Source: CAG-791 sp045130475 (lineage in GTDB: Bacteria; Bacillota; Clostridia; Lachnospirales; Lachnospiraceae). From it: DNA of 64,000 bases. The DNA is taken from assembly GCA_045130475.1 (NCBI GenBank), contig JBGUPU010000022.1, positions 47,201 to 111,200 on the forward strand. The letters are read 5' to 3'. The position numbers and the translations under genes were made by a program. The notes beneath the pieces are model-generated. The model was not told the DNA's origin and did no database searches. It saw only the letters and a list, made by a program, of their open reading frames with translations. Positions 61,965-64,000 of the stretch are shown here, in pieces (within the stretch, counting starts at the first letter, position 1; each line of letters opens with the position of its first letter).

Positions 61965-63740
61965 ATGGAATTCAATGTATCTACCGTCACATGGGTGCTG
62001 ATCGCTACAGCACTGATCTACTTCATGCAGGCCGGTTTTGCCCTCTGCGAAGCCGGGCTGACGAGAGCAAAAAACACAGGCAACATCCTGATGAAGAACA
62101 TGATGGATTTCTGTATCGGGACTCCCTGTTTCTGGCTGGTTGGTTTCGGCCTGATGTTCGGCAGCACAGCTCCGCTCATCGGAAGACTGGATCCCATGAT
62201 CCGAGGCCTCTACGGTGCGGAAAATACAGTCGTGCCGCAGGCCATGCCCCTCTGGTGTTTTGTAATCTTCCAGACGGTATTCTGCGCGACAGCAGCAACG
62301 ATCGTGTCCGGCTCTATGGCAGAGCGAACCAATTTTAAGGCATACTGCCTGTACTCCGCGGCGATCTCGCTTCTGGTCTACCCGATCGGCGGACACTGGG
62401 CATGGGGCGGCGGCTGGCTGTCCGGCCTGGGATTTCATGACTTTGCGGGCAGCGCAGTCGTGCACAACGTTGGCGGCGTGATCGCCTGTCTGGGTGCCTG
62501 GATGCTTGGTCCCCGTATCGGCAAATATGACCGTGAGGGAAAAGCGCGTGCCATTCCCGGCCACAACATGTTGGCAGTTGCTCTGGGTGTCTTCATCCTG
62601 TGGTTCTGCTGGTTCGGATTCAATGGCGGATCAACAGCCTCTATGGCGGACGGCGCGGATGCCTTCCACGCATCCCTGGCCTTTATGAATACCAACCTTG
62701 CGGCTGCGGTCGCCACCGTCGTGGCCATGTTCTTCACCTGGCTGCGCTACGGAAAGCCGGATGTATCCATGACGCTCAATGCGGCGCTGGCCGGTCTGGT
62801 CGCTATCACAGCCGGCTGTGACTGCGTGACCCCCTTCGGAGCTTTTGTCATCGGCCTCGTTGCAGGAGTTCTTGTTGTTTTGTCTGTTGAGTTTTTTGAC
62901 AATATCGCAAAGATCGATGATCCGGTTGGCGCGGTCTCCGTCCATATGGTGAACGGAATCTGGGGCACACTGGCTGTCGGCATCTTCTCCACCGGAGAAG
63001 ATGGTGTGATGAAGGGTCTGTTCTACGGCGGCGGTGGCAGGCTTCTGGGCGTTCAGGCGGTTGGAGTAGTTGCCATCGATGCATATGTCCTTGTCGTCAT
63101 GTTTATCATATTTAAGCTGATCGATCACTTTATCGGCCTGCGCGTACCTGCTGCAGTTGAAATCGACGGCCTGGACCAGCATGAGCACGGTCTTACCAGC
63201 GCTTATTCCGGATTTGCAATCAGCGATGTCACCAACATGCTGATGGATGTCAATGAAAATACGGATCTGGGTGAGGGCGACTATGAAAAGGCGACTCCGG
63301 AACAGATCCGGGCGGCAGTCAAAGTCCAGGGAGACACATCAAACAGCACAGCACCCGGTGTGGCGGCCGGCATGCTCCCGGACACAGGCATGTATCGTCT
63401 CTCCATCATCTGCAGGCTCAACAAGTTTGACGAGCTCAAGCGGGGCCTCAATGAGATCGGTGTGACCGGCATGACCATGACCCAGGTCATGGGCTGCGGC
63501 ATTCAGAGAGGCTCCACGGAACGATACAGGGGCGCCGTGGTCGACTCCACCCTCCTCCCCAAGGTAAAAGTGGAAGTCGTTGTCGCGAAGATTTCTGTAG
63601 AAAAAGTCATCGAAGCGGCACGCCGCGTCCTGTACACCGGCCATATCGGCGATGGCAAGATCTTCGTCTACAACGTGCTGCACGTCGTCAAGGTCCGCAC
63701 CGGAGAAGAGGATTTCGCCGCTCTCCAGGATGTGGAGTGA
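61965..63740 (+). CDS. amt: Ammonium transporter fused to a P-II signalling domain
   Basis: 591 residues. Residues 1 to about 400 are an Amt channel with 11 helices; FALCEAGLTRAKN at the N-terminus, and the pore histidines in FHDFAGSAVVH and VSVHMVNGIWG are visible. From about residue 476 a complete P-II (GlnB/GlnK) domain follows: YRLSIICRLNKFDELKRGL, T-loop region GCGIQRGSTERYRGAVV, then LLPKVKVEVVV and GDGKIFVYNV. The Tyr of the E-Y-x-V T-loop motif that is uridylylated in GlnK is absent (Val). Fusion should let the sensor gate the channel directly. Start by weak GAGAG at 61965. Confidence 0.93.
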   Translation: MEFNVSTVTWVLIATALIYFMQAGFALCEAGLTRAKNTGNILMKNMMDFCIGTPCFWLVGFGLMFGSTAPLIGRLDPMIRGLYGAENTVVPQAMPLWCFVIFQTVFCATAATIVSGSMAERTNFKAYCLYSAAISLLVYPIGGHWAWGGGWLSGLGFHDFAGSAVVHNVGGVIACLGAWMLGPRIGKYDREGKARAIPGHNMLAVALGVFILWFCWFGFNGGSTASMADGADAFHASLAFMNTNLAAAVATVVAMFFTWLRYGKPDVSMTLNAALAGLVAITAGCDCVTPFGAFVIGLVAGVLVVLSVEFFDNIAKIDDPVGAVSVHMVNGIWGTLAVGIFSTGEDGVMKGLFYGGGGRLLGVQAVGVVAIDAYVLVVMFIIFKLIDHFIGLRVPAAVEIDGLDQHEHGLTSAYSGFAISDVTNMLMDVNENTDLGEGDYEKATPEQIRAAVKVQGDTSNSTAPGVAAGMLPDTGMYRLSIICRLNKFDELKRGLNEIGVTGMTMTQVMGCGIQRGSTERYRGAVVDSTLLPKVKVEVVVAKISVEKVIEAARRVLYTGHIGDGKIFVYNVLHVVKVRTGEEDFAALQDVE

Positions 63741-63876
63741 GCAGCAAAGTATCCGATTCTGTCAGCGAGGCGTTTAAATACGGGTTTGTCGCGCCCTTAG
63801 GAAGTCGCCTTCAAGGTATACCTCCTGCGTCGTTCAGGCTTTTTTCGCAGAGTTGTACTAGATCTCGCTTATGCTC

Positions 63877-63980
63877 AGAACGGATCGGACCAAACTCGTC
63901 TCCCGTGTTGAAGACACGGGAGACTCAGACAGGTGGTCCTAAAATGCCCAGCCTTGAGGGCTGTGCATTTTATCCGTTCT
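63877..63980. ncRNA. Candidate three-way-junction structured RNA at the window end
   Basis: AGAACGGAT (63877-63885) pairs perfectly with ATCCGTTCT (63972-63980). Inside, GGACCA (63887-63892) pairs with TGGTCC (63934-63939) enclosing an 11-bp hairpin GTCTCCCGTGT/ACACGGGAGAC (63898-63924). A second arm, TAAAATGC-CCAGCC / GGGCTG-TGCATTTTA, lies at 63940-63972. Strand is uncertain because the helices are symmetric. I see no gene in 63741-64000. It could be a riboswitch, a mobile-element RNA or an element end. Confidence 0.5.
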
Positions 63981-64000
63981 TCCCTATAAGCTTCGATAAG

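Noticed and set aside
1..64000. CRISPR array, rRNA or complete tRNA genes
   Set aside because: No regularly spaced direct repeats of suitable length and no rRNA or tRNA signatures were found on either strand.

Overview
The window looks like a chromosomal segment of a moderately GC-rich Clostridia, most likely a Lachnospiraceae relative. The grounds are purine-rich ribosome binding sites, an LL-diaminopimelate aminotransferase (DapL), a MurT/GatD pair, Firmicutes-type polysaccharide genes with F420-hydrogenase-like proteins, and an ammonium transporter fused to a P-II domain. The genus cannot be fixed from sequence alone. All functional calls rest on motif and family recognition by eye; no searches were run.

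Layout. Positions 1-1169 hold the end of a PAP2 phosphatase and a rhomboid protease. Positions 1200-17211 are an exopolysaccharide/capsule operon behind a structured leader. It encodes five glycosyltransferases (one GT4-like, three GT2, one DUF4422), two polymerase-type membrane proteins (a Wzy-like protein and EpsG), a flippase, three polysaccharide pyruvyl transferase (PPT) modules and two FrhB-like iron-sulfur modules, one of each fused in a single protein. Positions 17228-30645 are housekeeping genes: malQ, a stand-alone carB, pncB, dapL, two DNA repair genes, a histidine phosphatase, a TSUP permease and guaA.

Positions about 30631-41304 are an AT-richer integrative mobilizable element inserted at the 3' end of guaA and bounded by a 14-bp direct repeat. 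It carries a repressor, a DnaD/DnaC-type replication pair, a tyrosine integrase, MobC- and MobA/L-type mobilization proteins with an oriT, two genes nested in the 3' end of mobA in another frame, and a type II restriction-modification cargo. The cargo has an m4C-type methylase, two paralogous MjaI-like nucleases (one split into two reading frames) and a decayed controller gene.

Positions 41666-50161 are accessory metabolism (aldolase, HAD phosphatase, UroD-family protein, Gfo/Idh oxidoreductase), a HEPN-MNT toxin-antitoxin pair, and a LysR-flavodoxin-acetyltransferase-aldo/keto reductase group. Positions 50257-63740 are dominated by glutamine and ammonium metabolism: murT-gatD, asnB, carA, a second carB, purF and amt-PII. 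Four genes here (murT, asnB, carB2, amt), and dapL further upstream, share an unusual 5'-proximal leader: the motif GCAAAGGCGC at the start of an intrinsic-terminator hairpin. Two of these promoters (asnB and amt) also carry a TGTA-N8-TACA box just upstream of the -35 element. This points to a nitrogen/glutamine regulon controlled by premature termination plus a DNA-binding regulator, and it is the most interesting regulatory feature of the window. The last 130 bases fold on paper into a three-way junction that I do not recognise.
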